Below, one piece after another: positions 48,100 to 56,504 of a DNA stretch of 64,000 bases. The DNA comes from Pelagibacteraceae bacterium AG-325-J13. Lineage in GTDB: Bacteria; Pseudomonadota; Alphaproteobacteria; Pelagibacterales; Pelagibacteraceae. The position numbers and the translations under genes were made by a program. Numbering within the stretch: the first letter of the stretch is position 1; every line of letters begins with the position of its first letter. Location: NCBI GenBank assembly GCA_003282835.1, contig QBYL01000002.1, forward strand, positions 84,864 through 148,863, in the 5' to 3' direction. Under the pieces are notes generated by a model. That model did not search any database and was not told the origin of the DNA. It saw only the letters and a list, made by a program, of their open reading frames with translations.

Positions 48100-48241
48100 A
48101 AACGTAAAGAAAACCTAAATAAATTTTAGAAAAAACACGCCTTTTTTAGATTCACTGCGCTGGAATTGTGCTCGGTCAAAGCATTCAAATAGTTAATGTG
48201 TTGTTAGTGATCAATTAAAGGTATAGAGGCATTAATATATT
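48100..48241 (+). promoter_or_regulatory. Leader region between tRNA-Leu and rhlE
   Basis: These 142 bp hold no convincing reading frame. A locally G+C-richer patch (about 48152-48182, with TTCACTGCGCTGG and GTGCTCGGTC) stands out against the A+T-rich surroundings and may be part of a 5' untranslated RNA of the helicase gene. An A6...T6 hairpin with loop CACGCC is possible just before it but is too weak to call a terminator. No riboswitch family was recognised. Confidence 0.35.
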
Positions 48242-49588
48242 ATGGAAAATTTTTTATCTTTAAAATTAGAAGAAACTCTTTTTGAGTCTTTAGCTAAAAT
48301 TAATTTTAAAGCTCCCACACCTATTCAAGCCAAAGCTATTCCTATTGCATTAGAAGGTAAAGACATATTAGGGACTGCACAAACTGGAACTGGAAAAACA
48401 GGAGCTTTTGGTATTCCTTTAGTAAACTATCTGCTTAAAACAAAAAAAGATACCGCTTTAGTAATGACACCAACTAGAGAACTTGCAACACAAGTTATGC
48501 AAACTATGAATAACTTAATTGGAAGAGGAAACATTAGAACAGCTCTTTTAATCGGTGGTGACTCCATGCAAAAACAATTAAAACAAATGCGAAGAAATCC
48601 AAGGCTAATTGTGGGAACGCCTGGAAGAATTAATGATCATCTTAAGCGCAAAACTTTAAGACTAAATAATACATCTTTTTTAGTACTGGATGAGTCAGAT
48701 AGAATGTTAGATATGGGTTTTACACCTCAAATAAATCAAGTATTAGAAACTGTACCCAAAAAACATCAAACTTTATTATTTTCAGCCACTTTGCCAGGCA
48801 ACATTCTAAGACTAGCTGAAAAATATTTAAATCAACCTGTTAGAATCTCAGTTGGCTCTACATCAACTCCAATTGAAAAAATTAAACAAGAAGTACTACG
48901 CGTAAATGATGGAGATAAATATAATCAATTAATCAAACAAATATACATTAGACAGGGTTCTATTTTGATATTTGTTAAGACTAGAAGAAATGCAGAAAAA
49001 ATGGTTAAAAGATTAAAGTACGATGACCATGATGCTGATGCAATTCATGGAAATTTAAGACAAAACAAAAGAGATCGAGTAATAAAAGCATTTAGAAATA
49101 ATCACTTTAGAATATTAGTGGGAACAGATGTAGCAAGCCGAGGTTTAGATATACCTGCAATAAAACATGTTATTAATTTTGACTTACCTCAGGTGCCCGA
49201 AGACTTTATTCATAGAATTGGAAGAACAGCTAGAGCAGGGGCTGAAGGTTCAGCATTAAGTTTTATTGGTAATGAAGATAGGGCAAAATGGAATGCTATT
49301 AAAAGATTAATAGATCCAAATTTCAGAGCAGAACCAGGTAGTAATATTAGGCGAAGAGAAAAAAGAGGAGGACGCTCTTTTGAAAGACGGGGTGGGAGAA
49401 GAGGAAGAAATAGATTTGCAGATAAAAAAAGAGATAATCAAGATAGACCTCATGAAAATCGAAATGAAAGAAATGGCAGGTCTTTTACTTTTAGTAAAAA
49501 GTTTAACGGAAAGAAAAAAGGTTTTAAAAAAAGGTTTTTTAATAAAAAGAAAAGATTTTCTGGAAAAAGAAAAAATTTTAAAGACTAA
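48242..49588 (+). CDS. rhlE: DEAD-box RNA helicase, RhlE type
   Basis: This 448-residue ATP-dependent RNA helicase has a Q motif (APTPIQAKAIP), motif I AQTGTGKTGAFGIP, Ia PTRELATQV, motif II as DESD (LVLDESDRMLDMGF, usually DEAD), motif III SATLP, and motif VI HRIGRTARAG. The last about 85 residues form a basic arginine/glycine- and lysine-rich tail (RGGRSFERRGGRRGRNRF and lysine clusters) that should bind RNA. The protein probably remodels ribosomal or mRNA structure, as RhlE/CsdA proteins do in the cold. It has a 142-bp leader. Confidence 0.93.
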   Translation: MENFLSLKLEETLFESLAKINFKAPTPIQAKAIPIALEGKDILGTAQTGTGKTGAFGIPLVNYLLKTKKDTALVMTPTRELATQVMQTMNNLIGRGNIRTALLIGGDSMQKQLKQMRRNPRLIVGTPGRINDHLKRKTLRLNNTSFLVLDESDRMLDMGFTPQINQVLETVPKKHQTLLFSATLPGNILRLAEKYLNQPVRISVGSTSTPIEKIKQEVLRVNDGDKYNQLIKQIYIRQGSILIFVKTRRNAEKMVKRLKYDDHDADAIHGNLRQNKRDRVIKAFRNNHFRILVGTDVASRGLDIPAIKHVINFDLPQVPEDFIHRIGRTARAGAEGSALSFIGNEDRAKWNAIKRLIDPNFRAEPGSNIRRREKRGGRSFERRGGRRGRNRFADKKRDNQDRPHENRNERNGRSFTFSKKFNGKKKGFKKRFFNKKKRFSGKRKNFKD

Positions 49589-49639
49589 CCTTTCTTAATA
49601 AGTTAGGATCTTTTAATTGCACTGAAATAAGGAATAATA

Positions 49640-49756
49640 ATGGAATTTTTTCATAAGCATAAAAGGATAATATTAATTATTTTAATAATATTATTTATAG
49701 AATTAAGTGGATATGGAATTCTGGCTTCGTTATCTAGATTGCTAAATGCTTTTTAA
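49640..49756 (+). CDS. 38-residue single-span membrane peptide
   Basis: A short open frame, too short for most gene callers, starts at an ATG preceded 6 bases upstream by AAGGA. The product has a basic start (FFHKHKR), a hydrophobic helix of about 10-12 isoleucine/leucine residues extended by IELSGYGILASL, and a short tail, so it should be one membrane span with the basic end inside. Its stop lies 2 bp from the stop of the convergent cytochrome c' gene. No family was recognised; the ribosome site and compact fit between genes support expression. Confidence 0.55.
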   Translation: MEFFHKHKRIILIILIILFIELSGYGILASLSRLLNAF

Positions 49757-49758
49757 GG

Positions 49759-50208
49759 TTAATGTGGCGCTCTAAATTTACTATGACATGCTGTACAATT
49801 ACTCCACATCAGTTCTTTTTGTACCGCTCTTAGGTCTTCTGCAGTTTCAATTGCTTTTGCAAGTTTGATCATGTCATCTGAGGCTTTTTGCATTAAAGCA
49901 TTGAATTCATCTTTATTTTCCCAAATACTTGGTAATGCCCCTGTTTTAAAGCCCTCTTTTGTATTTTCAGGAAAATAATCTAATAATTTTATATAATTAT
50001 CTGAAATTTTTTTCATTAAAGGTTTTGCCTCTTCAATTTTTTTAGATTTCAATAATATAGATATTTTTTTCGCATTTTGATAGTTTTCACTAAACATCGC
50101 TTTTCTACCTTTTATGATTTCTTCTACAGTCATAGCGTGAGCAGAAAGAGGAAAGGTTAAAGAAAATATAATAATAAGTGTTTTTATTATTTTTGTCTTT
50201 TGTATCAT
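49759..50208 (-). CDS. Cytochrome c'-type (c556-like) protein
   Basis: The 149-residue protein has a signal peptide (about 1-25, ending LSAHA) and a single haem c site CTACH at C138-H142 close to the C terminus, in the layout of the four-helix cytochrome c'/c556 family. The preceding helices (EEIIKGRKAMF, ENKDEFNALMQKASDDMIKLA) fit. It is periplasmic. It lies 5 bp downstream of the DUF411 gene, in the same direction, and cytochrome b561 is divergent from them. The partner may be b561. Confidence 0.85.
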   Translation of the reverse strand: MIQKTKIIKTLIIIFSLTFPLSAHAMTVEEIIKGRKAMFSENYQNAKKISILLKSKKIEEAKPLMKKISDNYIKLLDYFPENTKEGFKTGALPSIWENKDEFNALMQKASDDMIKLAKAIETAEDLRAVQKELMWSNCTACHSKFRAPH

Positions 50209-50213
50209 TAAAT

Positions 50214-50696
50214 TTATATTTTCATGAATACTGAAGATTTCCCATCTTTAAGTTGATAAATAACATAGGTCTCATCTTTATCACCTGGCATTCCTGGTGT
50301 ACCAATTGGCATTCCAGGCAAAGCTATACCATCAATATCAGGTTGCTCTTTTAATAGTTTATTTACCGCTTCAAAGGGAACATGACCTTCTATGAAATAT
50401 CTACCCATAATAGTGGTATGACAAGACTGCATTTCTACTGGAATATTATATTTTTGTTTTATTGTATGAAGGCTTCTCATATCTGTTTGTTTAACTTTAA
50501 ATTTTTCTTCTTCTAAAAATAAAACATACCCATAACAACATCCGCATGAGGGAGTCTTAAAAACTTCAACTATTTGTTTATTGTTAATATTAGCTAAAGC
50601 ATCTTTTTTACCTGTGACAAAATTAAAGATATAAAAAATAGAGAATAATAATACTGAAAAAAAAGTTAGTTTGAATATTTTGCTTTTGTACGACAT
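50214..50696 (-). CDS. DUF411 family metal-binding protein
   Basis: The 160-residue protein has an N-terminal membrane or signal segment (about 8-28) and a DUF411 domain: VFKTPSCGCCYGY with C51, C53, C54, then EMQSCHTTIMGRYFIEGHVP with C92 and H93, and a methionine-rich GIALPGMPIGTPGMPGD. DUF411 proteins are periplasmic and often linked to copper. Cysteines plus methionines here would suit copper(I). It is 5 bp upstream of the cytochrome c' gene, and 18 bp separate it from the divergent b561 gene. Confidence 0.85.
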   Translation of the reverse strand: MSYKSKIFKLTFFSVLLFSIFYIFNFVTGKKDALANINNKQIVEVFKTPSCGCCYGYVLFLEEEKFKVKQTDMRSLHTIKQKYNIPVEMQSCHTTIMGRYFIEGHVPFEAVNKLLKEQPDIDGIALPGMPIGTPGMPGDKDETYVIYQLKDGKSSVFMKI

Positions 50697-50714
50697 AATT
50701 AATTGTAAATTTTA

Positions 50715-51245
50715 ATGAAAATTTTTAACAGCAAAATCGAGTACGGCATATTGGCCAAATTGTTTCACTGGGTAACATTTATTGTCTTAATAGCTCAGGT
50801 TCCTTTTGGATTTTATTTAGTAGGGCTTGAATTTTCTGATGAAAGAATTGAGCTTGAAAATATACATATTCTGGTAGGAATGACCGTTTTCTATCTAACA
50901 TTGTTTAGGCTAATTTGGAAATTTTTTAACCCAAGTCCATCTGAAACTAGGAGTTTTTTTAAAGGGCAAGTCTTTATTGGTAAGGCTAATCATTTTTTAC
51001 TTTATCTAAGTATTTTTACTATAACTATTTCTGGCATTCTTAAGAAACTTTATATGGGAGAAACACTTAATTTTATATTTTTTAAATATGGATTTGAAAA
51101 AGATAATTTTGTTTTAGCTGATACTTATTACCAAGTTCACATTTACGTTAATTATTTATTATTAGCACTTGTAAGTCTGCATATACTTGCAGTAATTGCT
51201 CATCACTTCATTTTTAAGGATAAAATCTTAAATAAAATAACATAA
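50715..51245 (+). CDS. Cytochrome b561 family protein
   Basis: This 176-residue membrane protein has four hydrophobic helices and histidines at positions that fit di-haem b561: KLFHWVTFIVLIAQ in helix 1, ENIHILVGMTVFYLTLFRL in helix 2, and IYVNYLLLALVSLHILAVIAHHF in helix 4. It probably shuttles electrons between the quinone pool and periplasmic carriers. It is divergent from DUF411/cytochrome c' across just 18 bp, suggesting shared regulation. Its physiological donor and acceptor are not apparent. Confidence 0.88.
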   Translation: MKIFNSKIEYGILAKLFHWVTFIVLIAQVPFGFYLVGLEFSDERIELENIHILVGMTVFYLTLFRLIWKFFNPSPSETRSFFKGQVFIGKANHFLLYLSIFTITISGILKKLYMGETLNFIFFKYGFEKDNFVLADTYYQVHIYVNYLLLALVSLHILAVIAHHFIFKDKILNKIT

Positions 51246-51296
51246 TACTTAATAAATTGATTTGACTAACCTTTAATATTTTAATTAAATCATTCT

Positions 51297-51725
51297 ATGC
51301 CTGGTAAACTTGTTAGCAGGATGTCAAAAAGAGAATGTTTCACACTCAGTGAAAAGGATACCGTTAAATCTGCCAGTCAAAAATTTCATGAAAAAAAAAT
51401 TGGATGTATGCCTGTAGTTGATGAGAATAATAAAGTTACAGGTATATTATCAGAAAGAGATATATCAAGATTTATTTATGCTGAAAAATTTAACTTAACT
51501 CTTCCAGTTTCAGAACTAATGTCAAAATCTTTGGTAACCTGCGATTTAAATACTTCTGTAACTGAACTAATGGATGAAATGACAGAAAAAAAAATTAGAC
51601 ATATTTTAATTATGGAAAATAAAAAACTTCTTGGCATAGTTTCTATCGGTGACGTAGTGAAACATTTGATAAATAAAATTGAAGAGGAAAATAAAAATTT
51701 AAAGGATTATATCAATAGTTATTAG
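51297..51725 (+). CDS. Two-CBS-domain protein
   Basis: This 142-residue protein consists of a tandem CBS pair. The first domain includes TVKSASQKFHEKKIGCMPVVDENNKV with TGILSERDISR, the second has LVTCDLNTSVTELMDEMTEK and GIVSIGDVVKHLI. Such stand-alone pairs bind adenine nucleotides and sense energy state. No catalytic partner domain is attached. Its stop abuts the convergent DUF4396 stop with no gap. Confidence 0.92.
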   Translation: MPGKLVSRMSKRECFTLSEKDTVKSASQKFHEKKIGCMPVVDENNKVTGILSERDISRFIYAEKFNLTLPVSELMSKSLVTCDLNTSVTELMDEMTEKKIRHILIMENKKLLGIVSIGDVVKHLINKIEEENKNLKDYINSY

Positions 51726-52169
51726 TTAATGGCATGCCTCATTAAACTTTTTTAATCTCCAATAATTATACGGCCAAGGAGTAACAAATCCTACAACAAG
51801 CATTATTGGAACAACCCACCAAGTTAAAATAGCCCCACCTGTTAAAAAATAATCAGTAGCATTCATCGTAATTTCCATACTTACCATTGAGATTAAGCTC
51901 ATGCCTACCGCTGTTTTAAAAGCTAATTTTAGTGAAAAATTTTGTCTCAATAAAATAATCGTCTCTAAAATTATACTTGTAATAATCCCATTGATGATCG
52001 CTAGAACCATAATTGCTAAAACAGGAAAAGGAATTTTAGTTAACTGAAAAAATAAAATGGTTCCAAAATCACCAATAGAACAACCTAGTAAACACCAAAA
52101 TGTATTCTTTGCGCTGATATTCCAAGTATTTTTACAAGACCAATTAAAATTTTCATTAATAGTTTTCAT
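51726..52169 (-). CDS. DUF4396 membrane protein
   Basis: This 147-residue protein has four hydrophobic helices and the DUF4396 pattern: WNISAKNTFWCLLGCSIGDF near the N terminus, AIINGIITSIILETIILL, SLISMVSMEITMNATDYFLTGG and the ending FVTPWPYNYWRLKKFNEACH with a terminal C-H. The family function is unknown; conserved H, C, M and W residues near the termini make metal or copper handling conceivable (inference). It overlaps ygfZ by 4 bp (ATGA). Confidence 0.8.
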   Translation of the reverse strand: MKTINENFNWSCKNTWNISAKNTFWCLLGCSIGDFGTILFFQLTKIPFPVLAIMVLAIINGIITSIILETIILLRQNFSLKLAFKTAVGMSLISMVSMEITMNATDYFLTGGAILTWWVVPIMLVVGFVTPWPYNYWRLKKFNEACH

Positions 52170-53041
52170 GATACTATTTTAGCATTATCGTTATTTATTT
52201 TAAGCGTTTTATCTTTAAACACAGAAAATTCTGGGTCAAATAATTTTATAAGTGCAAAAGGATATGGCTTATCAATTAAAATCTTACCAATAACATTGTC
52301 ATTATATTTAATTTCGTCGCCAATTTTTACACTTTTTTCGGTTTTTATAGACATAAGTTGTTTTCTAATTTTATTTTTCAATTTCATCCTAGCTGTATTT
52401 TCTTGACCGACATAACAACCTTTTTTAAAGTCAATTGCATTTAATTTTTCAAAATTTATTTCAAGTCCAAATAGTTGATTTTGTAAACTCATTAAACCTT
52501 CTACTGGTATTCCCTTAAGAAAAGCTTTTTTAATGTAAGAATTATTTTCTACTATTTTTAAATTAAGTTTCTTTATTGTTAAATAAAGTTTTTCAAGAGG
52601 AGATATTATCCTAGCTCCTAAATCACTATCTCTAGGATCGACAAAAATCGGACTTTCCCTAAAATGAAGAGTAAACGCTTGTTTGTTGAGCTCCTTTTGA
52701 ATCATTTTGAAATTTTCATAATGGATTATTCCAAGCACATAACTCGAAGATATGTCTTTTATCTCTATTTTTGATCTAATTTTATATTTAGACAAATTGT
52801 CAATTAAACTTTTTACAGAATTTCCGTCACAATCTAATAAATATCCTCTATCATTTTTAATTACAAAAAAATCAAACAGATATTTACCTTGAGGACTTAA
52901 TAGCGCTGAAAAAATCGAACTAGACCCGGATACTTTATTTATATCGTTGGTAATTATATTTTGAAGGAATTCTTTTGCGTCCTCTCCAGTAATAGATATT
53001 AATCCCCTATTTTCTAAAATAATAATCTGATCTTTTTCCAT
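52166..53041 (-). CDS. ygfZ: Folate-binding Fe-S cluster maintenance protein YgfZ
   Basis: YgfZ is a GcvT-like tetrahydrofolate-binding protein that supports a subset of [4Fe-4S] enzymes. The diagnostic motif is FKKGCYVGQENTARMK near residue 207 (K-G-C-Y-x-G-Q-E). The N terminus shows RGLISITGEDAKEFLQNIIT and the middle LLSPQGKYLFDFFV. The 291 residues are normal. It could serve NadA, which needs a cluster. It is followed by DUF4396 with a 4-bp overlap, and is divergent from pyrC across 36 bp. Confidence 0.93.
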   Translation of the reverse strand: MEKDQIIILENRGLISITGEDAKEFLQNIITNDINKVSGSSSIFSALLSPQGKYLFDFFVIKNDRGYLLDCDGNSVKSLIDNLSKYKIRSKIEIKDISSSYVLGIIHYENFKMIQKELNKQAFTLHFRESPIFVDPRDSDLGARIISPLEKLYLTIKKLNLKIVENNSYIKKAFLKGIPVEGLMSLQNQLFGLEINFEKLNAIDFKKGCYVGQENTARMKLKNKIRKQLMSIKTEKSVKIGDEIKYNDNVIGKILIDKPYPFALIKLFDPEFSVFKDKTLKINNDNAKIVS

Positions 53042-53077
53042 ATTTATAGAGTATATAGTATAATAATTTTTAAAAAT

Positions 53078-54391
53078 ATGTCTGATAATTTTAGTCTCAT
53101 CATAAAAAATGGTTCTTGCTATATAAATGGAGATTTAGTCAAAACAGATCTAGGGTTATCTGGAAAGAAAATTAAGAAAATAGGCAAAATTGAATTAAAT
53201 AGCTCTAAGGTTTTTGATGCTACGAATAAGATTATACTTCCTGGAATAATTGACACTCAAGTTCATTTTCGAGAACCAGGATCAACAGATGCAGAAGATT
53301 TAGAGAGTGGAAGTAGAGCTGCTGTTTTAGGAGGAGTTACTGCTTTATTTGAAATGCCAAATACAAATCCACCTACTTCTAATTTAGTAGAGTTTGAAAA
53401 AAAACTTCAATTAGCTAAAGACAGGATGCATAGTAATTATGCTTTTTATTTTGGAGCAACACCTGAAAATACAGAACAACTCTCCCAACTTAAAAACTTA
53501 AAAGGATGTTGTGGAATTAAGCTTTTTGCCGGGTCATCAACGGGAAATTTATTAGTTGATAAAGAAGAAGACATTGAAAAAGTAATTTCAAAAGCTGATA
53601 GAGTAGTTTCAATTCATTCAGAAGATGAAGAAATACTAAATTTAAGAAAAAAATTTATTAAAAAAGGGGACGTCCATTCCCATCCTGAGTGGAGAAATAG
53701 TGAGACAGCTATGTCTTCAACTCGAAGAGTCGTTAAAATTGCAGAACGATATAATAAGAAAATTCATGTATTGCATGTGACGACCAAAGAAGAGGTAGAT
53801 TTCTTAGCAATGCACAAAAAAAATGTAACCTTTGAAACTACACCTCAACATTTAACTCTTTATGCACCAGACTGCTATGATAAACTAGGAACATATGCTC
53901 AAATGAACCCTCCTTTAAGAACAAAAGACCACTATGACAGATTATGGACAGCTATAAAAAATAATATTGTAGATGTTCTAGGCTCAGATCATGCCCCCCA
54001 CACTAAAGAAAATAAACAAAAAGAATATCCTAATTCACCTTCAGGAATGCCAGGAGTGCAGACTATATTTCCAGTAATGCTAGATCATGTAAACAATAAC
54101 AAACTTTCTTTAGAACAATTAATAAAACTAATGTGCGAAAATCCATGTAGGATATTTGGAATTAAAGACAAGGGCTTTATTAAAGAAAACTTTGATGCTG
54201 ATTTGACCATAGTGGATATGAATAAAGAGCGAATTATAAAAGATGAGATGATAGCAAGTAAGTGTGGATGGACTCCATTTAACAATTATAAAGTAAAAGG
54301 GTTTCCTGTAGCAACTATAGTAAACGGTACTATAGTAATGTCTGATGGAAAGATAGTTTCTAAGGCTCAAGGAAGACCTTTAAGCTTTTAA
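53078..54391 (+). CDS. pyrC: Dihydroorotase (class I type)
   Basis: Dihydroorotase cyclises carbamoyl-aspartate in pyrimidine synthesis. The 437-residue amidohydrolase has IDTQVHFREPGSTDAEDLE near residue 59, MPNTNPPT, the carboxylated-lysine region GIKLFAGSSTG, metal histidines in VSIHSED and HVLHVTTKEE, and GSDHAPHTKENK near 305. The first ligand of the usual HxH motif is glutamine (TQVH). The C-terminal DADLTIVDMN and WTPFNNYKVKGFP fit the longer class I type. The stop overlaps prpE by 12 bp. Confidence 0.92.
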   Translation: MSDNFSLIIKNGSCYINGDLVKTDLGLSGKKIKKIGKIELNSSKVFDATNKIILPGIIDTQVHFREPGSTDAEDLESGSRAAVLGGVTALFEMPNTNPPTSNLVEFEKKLQLAKDRMHSNYAFYFGATPENTEQLSQLKNLKGCCGIKLFAGSSTGNLLVDKEEDIEKVISKADRVVSIHSEDEEILNLRKKFIKKGDVHSHPEWRNSETAMSSTRRVVKIAERYNKKIHVLHVTTKEEVDFLAMHKKNVTFETTPQHLTLYAPDCYDKLGTYAQMNPPLRTKDHYDRLWTAIKNNIVDVLGSDHAPHTKENKQKEYPNSPSGMPGVQTIFPVMLDHVNNNKLSLEQLIKLMCENPCRIFGIKDKGFIKENFDADLTIVDMNKERIIKDEMIASKCGWTPFNNYKVKGFPVATIVNGTIVMSDGKIVSKAQGRPLSF

Positions 54392-56278
54392 TATATTATT
54401 ATCAATTAAATCAGATTTAATTTCATCTAAAATGGCAGGATCATCAATTGTTGCAGGCATTTTATAAGGCTCGTTATCCGCAATTTTTCTTACTGTTCCT
54501 CTTAATATTTTTCCCGATCTTGTTTTAGGAAGTCTTTTAACTACAATTGCAATTTTAAAAGCAGCGACTGGGCCCACTTTATCTCTTACCATTTTTACAC
54601 ATTCAGCAATTATTTCTTTTTTGTCTTTCGTGACACCTGCTTTTAAAGCAAGCAATCCTATTGGTAATTGTCCTTTTAATTTGTCTGCTATACCTAGGAC
54701 AGCGCATTCAGCAACATCTTTGTGTTCCGCTAAAACTTCTTCAATTGCTCCAGTAGAAAGTCTGTGACCTGCAACATTTATAATATCATCTGTTCTAGAC
54801 ATAATCCAAACATATCCATCTTCGTCAATATGACCTGCATCATAAGTTAAATAATAGCCTGGGTATGTCGACATATAATTTTCTTTATATCTTTTATCCG
54901 CACCCCAAAGAGTTGGAAAAGTACCTGGAGGCAGTGGAAGCTTAACTACAATATCACCCATTTTTCCTGGGTCAACTTCCTTACCATCAGAGTTTAATAC
55001 TTTTAGATCATAACCAGGAACGGGTTTGAAAGCTGAACCATATTTGACAGGAAAAGACTCTATCCCAGTACAGTCAGATGTAATAGCCCAACTAGTTTCT
55101 GTTTGCCACCAATGATCTATTACTGGAGAACCTGAAAGTTTCTCAAACCATTTAATTGTATCAGGATCAGCCCGTTCACCTGCAAGAAAAAGTTTTTCAA
55201 AATTACTTAAATCGTATTTTTTAAAAAAATCTCCGTTTGGATCTTCTTTTTTAATTGCTCTAATTGCTGTAGGAGCTGTAAAAAGAGACTTAACTTTATG
55301 TTCTGAAATAACTCTCCAAAAAACCCCTGCATCAGGTGTACCAACTGGTTTTCCCTCGAACAAAATAGTTGTACATCCATAAAATAATGGAGCATAAACA
55401 ATATAAGAATGACCCACTATCCAACCAATATCACTTGCGGACCACCAAACATCGTCTTGATCAATATTATAAATATTTTTCATTGTCCATTTTAATGCAA
55501 CTATGTGACCACCGATATCTCTTACTATGCCTTTAGGTAATCCAGTAGTTCCTGAAGTGTAAAGAATATAAGCATAATCATTAGCATTCATTTTTTCACA
55601 CTCTGCTGGTTGAACATCTTTAAGAGACTCTTCCCAAGTAATATCTATTGTAGGATTTAATTCTGCTTTATCTTTTTCCCTTTGATAGATTATACATTTG
55701 TCCGGTTTATGACTTGCGAGTTCAAGTGCTTTGTTTACTAAAGGTTTATAGTGTACAGTTCTACCTGGTTCATACCCACAAGAGGCAGTTACAATAAGTT
55801 TTGCTTTTGAGTCATCAATTCTACTTGCGAGTTCATTAGCTGCAAAGCCACCAAATACAACAGAATGCACTGCACCAATTCTTCCACAAGCTAACATTGC
55901 AATTACTGCTTCAGGAATCATTGGCATGTAAATTATTACTCTATCGCCTTTATTTATTCCTTGTTTTTTCAAGGCTCCTGCAAATAAAGCCACCTTATCT
56001 CTCAAATCTTTATAAGAAATTTTTTTTTGTATGCCAGTAATAGGGCTATCATAAATTATTGCTAGCTTCTCTCCTCTGCCCTGATCTATATGATGATCTA
56101 AGGCATTATAACAAGTGTTGGTTACACCATCTTCGAACCATTTATAGAATGGAGGATTATCAGAATTAAGTATCTTTGAAGGTTTTTTATACCAAAAAAT
56201 ATCTTTAGAGATATCTTTCCAAAATTCTTCTCTATTATTTATAGAATTTTCGTAAATTTCCTTGTATTTTCGACTCAA
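54380..56278 (-). CDS. prpE: Propionyl-CoA synthetase (acyl-CoA synthetase, PrpE type)
   Basis: This 632-residue AMP-forming ligase activates propionate (or acetate) to the CoA thioester. Motifs seen are YILYTSGTTGLPKGIVRD (P loop), DHWWQTETSWAI, RTDDIINVAGHRLSTGAIE and the C-terminal PKTRSGKILRGTVRKIA with the acetylatable lysine. ASCGYEPGRTVHYKPLV is typical of PrpE rather than Acs. It is divergent from proteorhodopsin across 226 bp. PrpE beside a rhodopsin locus has been seen in SAR11-type gene maps, but the substrate here is inferred. Confidence 0.9.
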   Translation of the reverse strand: MSRKYKEIYENSINNREEFWKDISKDIFWYKKPSKILNSDNPPFYKWFEDGVTNTCYNALDHHIDQGRGEKLAIIYDSPITGIQKKISYKDLRDKVALFAGALKKQGINKGDRVIIYMPMIPEAVIAMLACGRIGAVHSVVFGGFAANELASRIDDSKAKLIVTASCGYEPGRTVHYKPLVNKALELASHKPDKCIIYQREKDKAELNPTIDITWEESLKDVQPAECEKMNANDYAYILYTSGTTGLPKGIVRDIGGHIVALKWTMKNIYNIDQDDVWWSASDIGWIVGHSYIVYAPLFYGCTTILFEGKPVGTPDAGVFWRVISEHKVKSLFTAPTAIRAIKKEDPNGDFFKKYDLSNFEKLFLAGERADPDTIKWFEKLSGSPVIDHWWQTETSWAITSDCTGIESFPVKYGSAFKPVPGYDLKVLNSDGKEVDPGKMGDIVVKLPLPPGTFPTLWGADKRYKENYMSTYPGYYLTYDAGHIDEDGYVWIMSRTDDIINVAGHRLSTGAIEEVLAEHKDVAECAVLGIADKLKGQLPIGLLALKAGVTKDKKEIIAECVKMVRDKVGPVAAFKIAIVVKRLPKTRSGKILRGTVRKIADNEPYKMPATIDDPAILDEIKSDLIDNNILKA

Positions 56279-56504
56279 TTTTATCCCTCAGAAAAGTTAA
56301 TTTATTAACCATTATTTCATAAATATCCCCAAAAAAAAACAAAAAATCCAATAAAAACAGGGTTTTTTGAGCAAAAAAACACTTCACTGTAACTTCAATT
56401 TTTATTAAGGTTCGTCCAACTTATTCTTTAATGAAGAGTAAATCATTTAAAGAATAGTTTAATATTAAACTAAATAAGAAAACTAACTAACGAGGGAGGT
56501 TTTC
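56279..56504 (+). promoter_or_regulatory. Proteorhodopsin leader with palindromes and strong ribosome site
   Basis: This 226-bp divergent gap is the longest gene-free stretch in the window. It contains a 10-bp inverted repeat (TATTCTTTAA at 56422-56431 and TTAAAGAATA at 56447-56456, 15-nt spacer). Next to it is an 18-bp perfect palindrome, TAGTTTAATATTAAACTA, at 56455-56472. A GGGAGG at 56494-56499, 5 bases before the ATG, is a strong Shine-Dalgarno. A weak -35/-10 candidate is TTGAGC (56367-56372) and TAACTT (56390-56395), 17 bp apart. The palindromes could be an operator or an mRNA hairpin; neither is proven. Confidence 0.6.

Noticed and set aside
49570..49615. Weak hairpin after rhlE (CTAAC...GTTAG)
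   Set aside because: Only a 5-bp stem with a large loop and a short T run; not strong enough to call a terminator.
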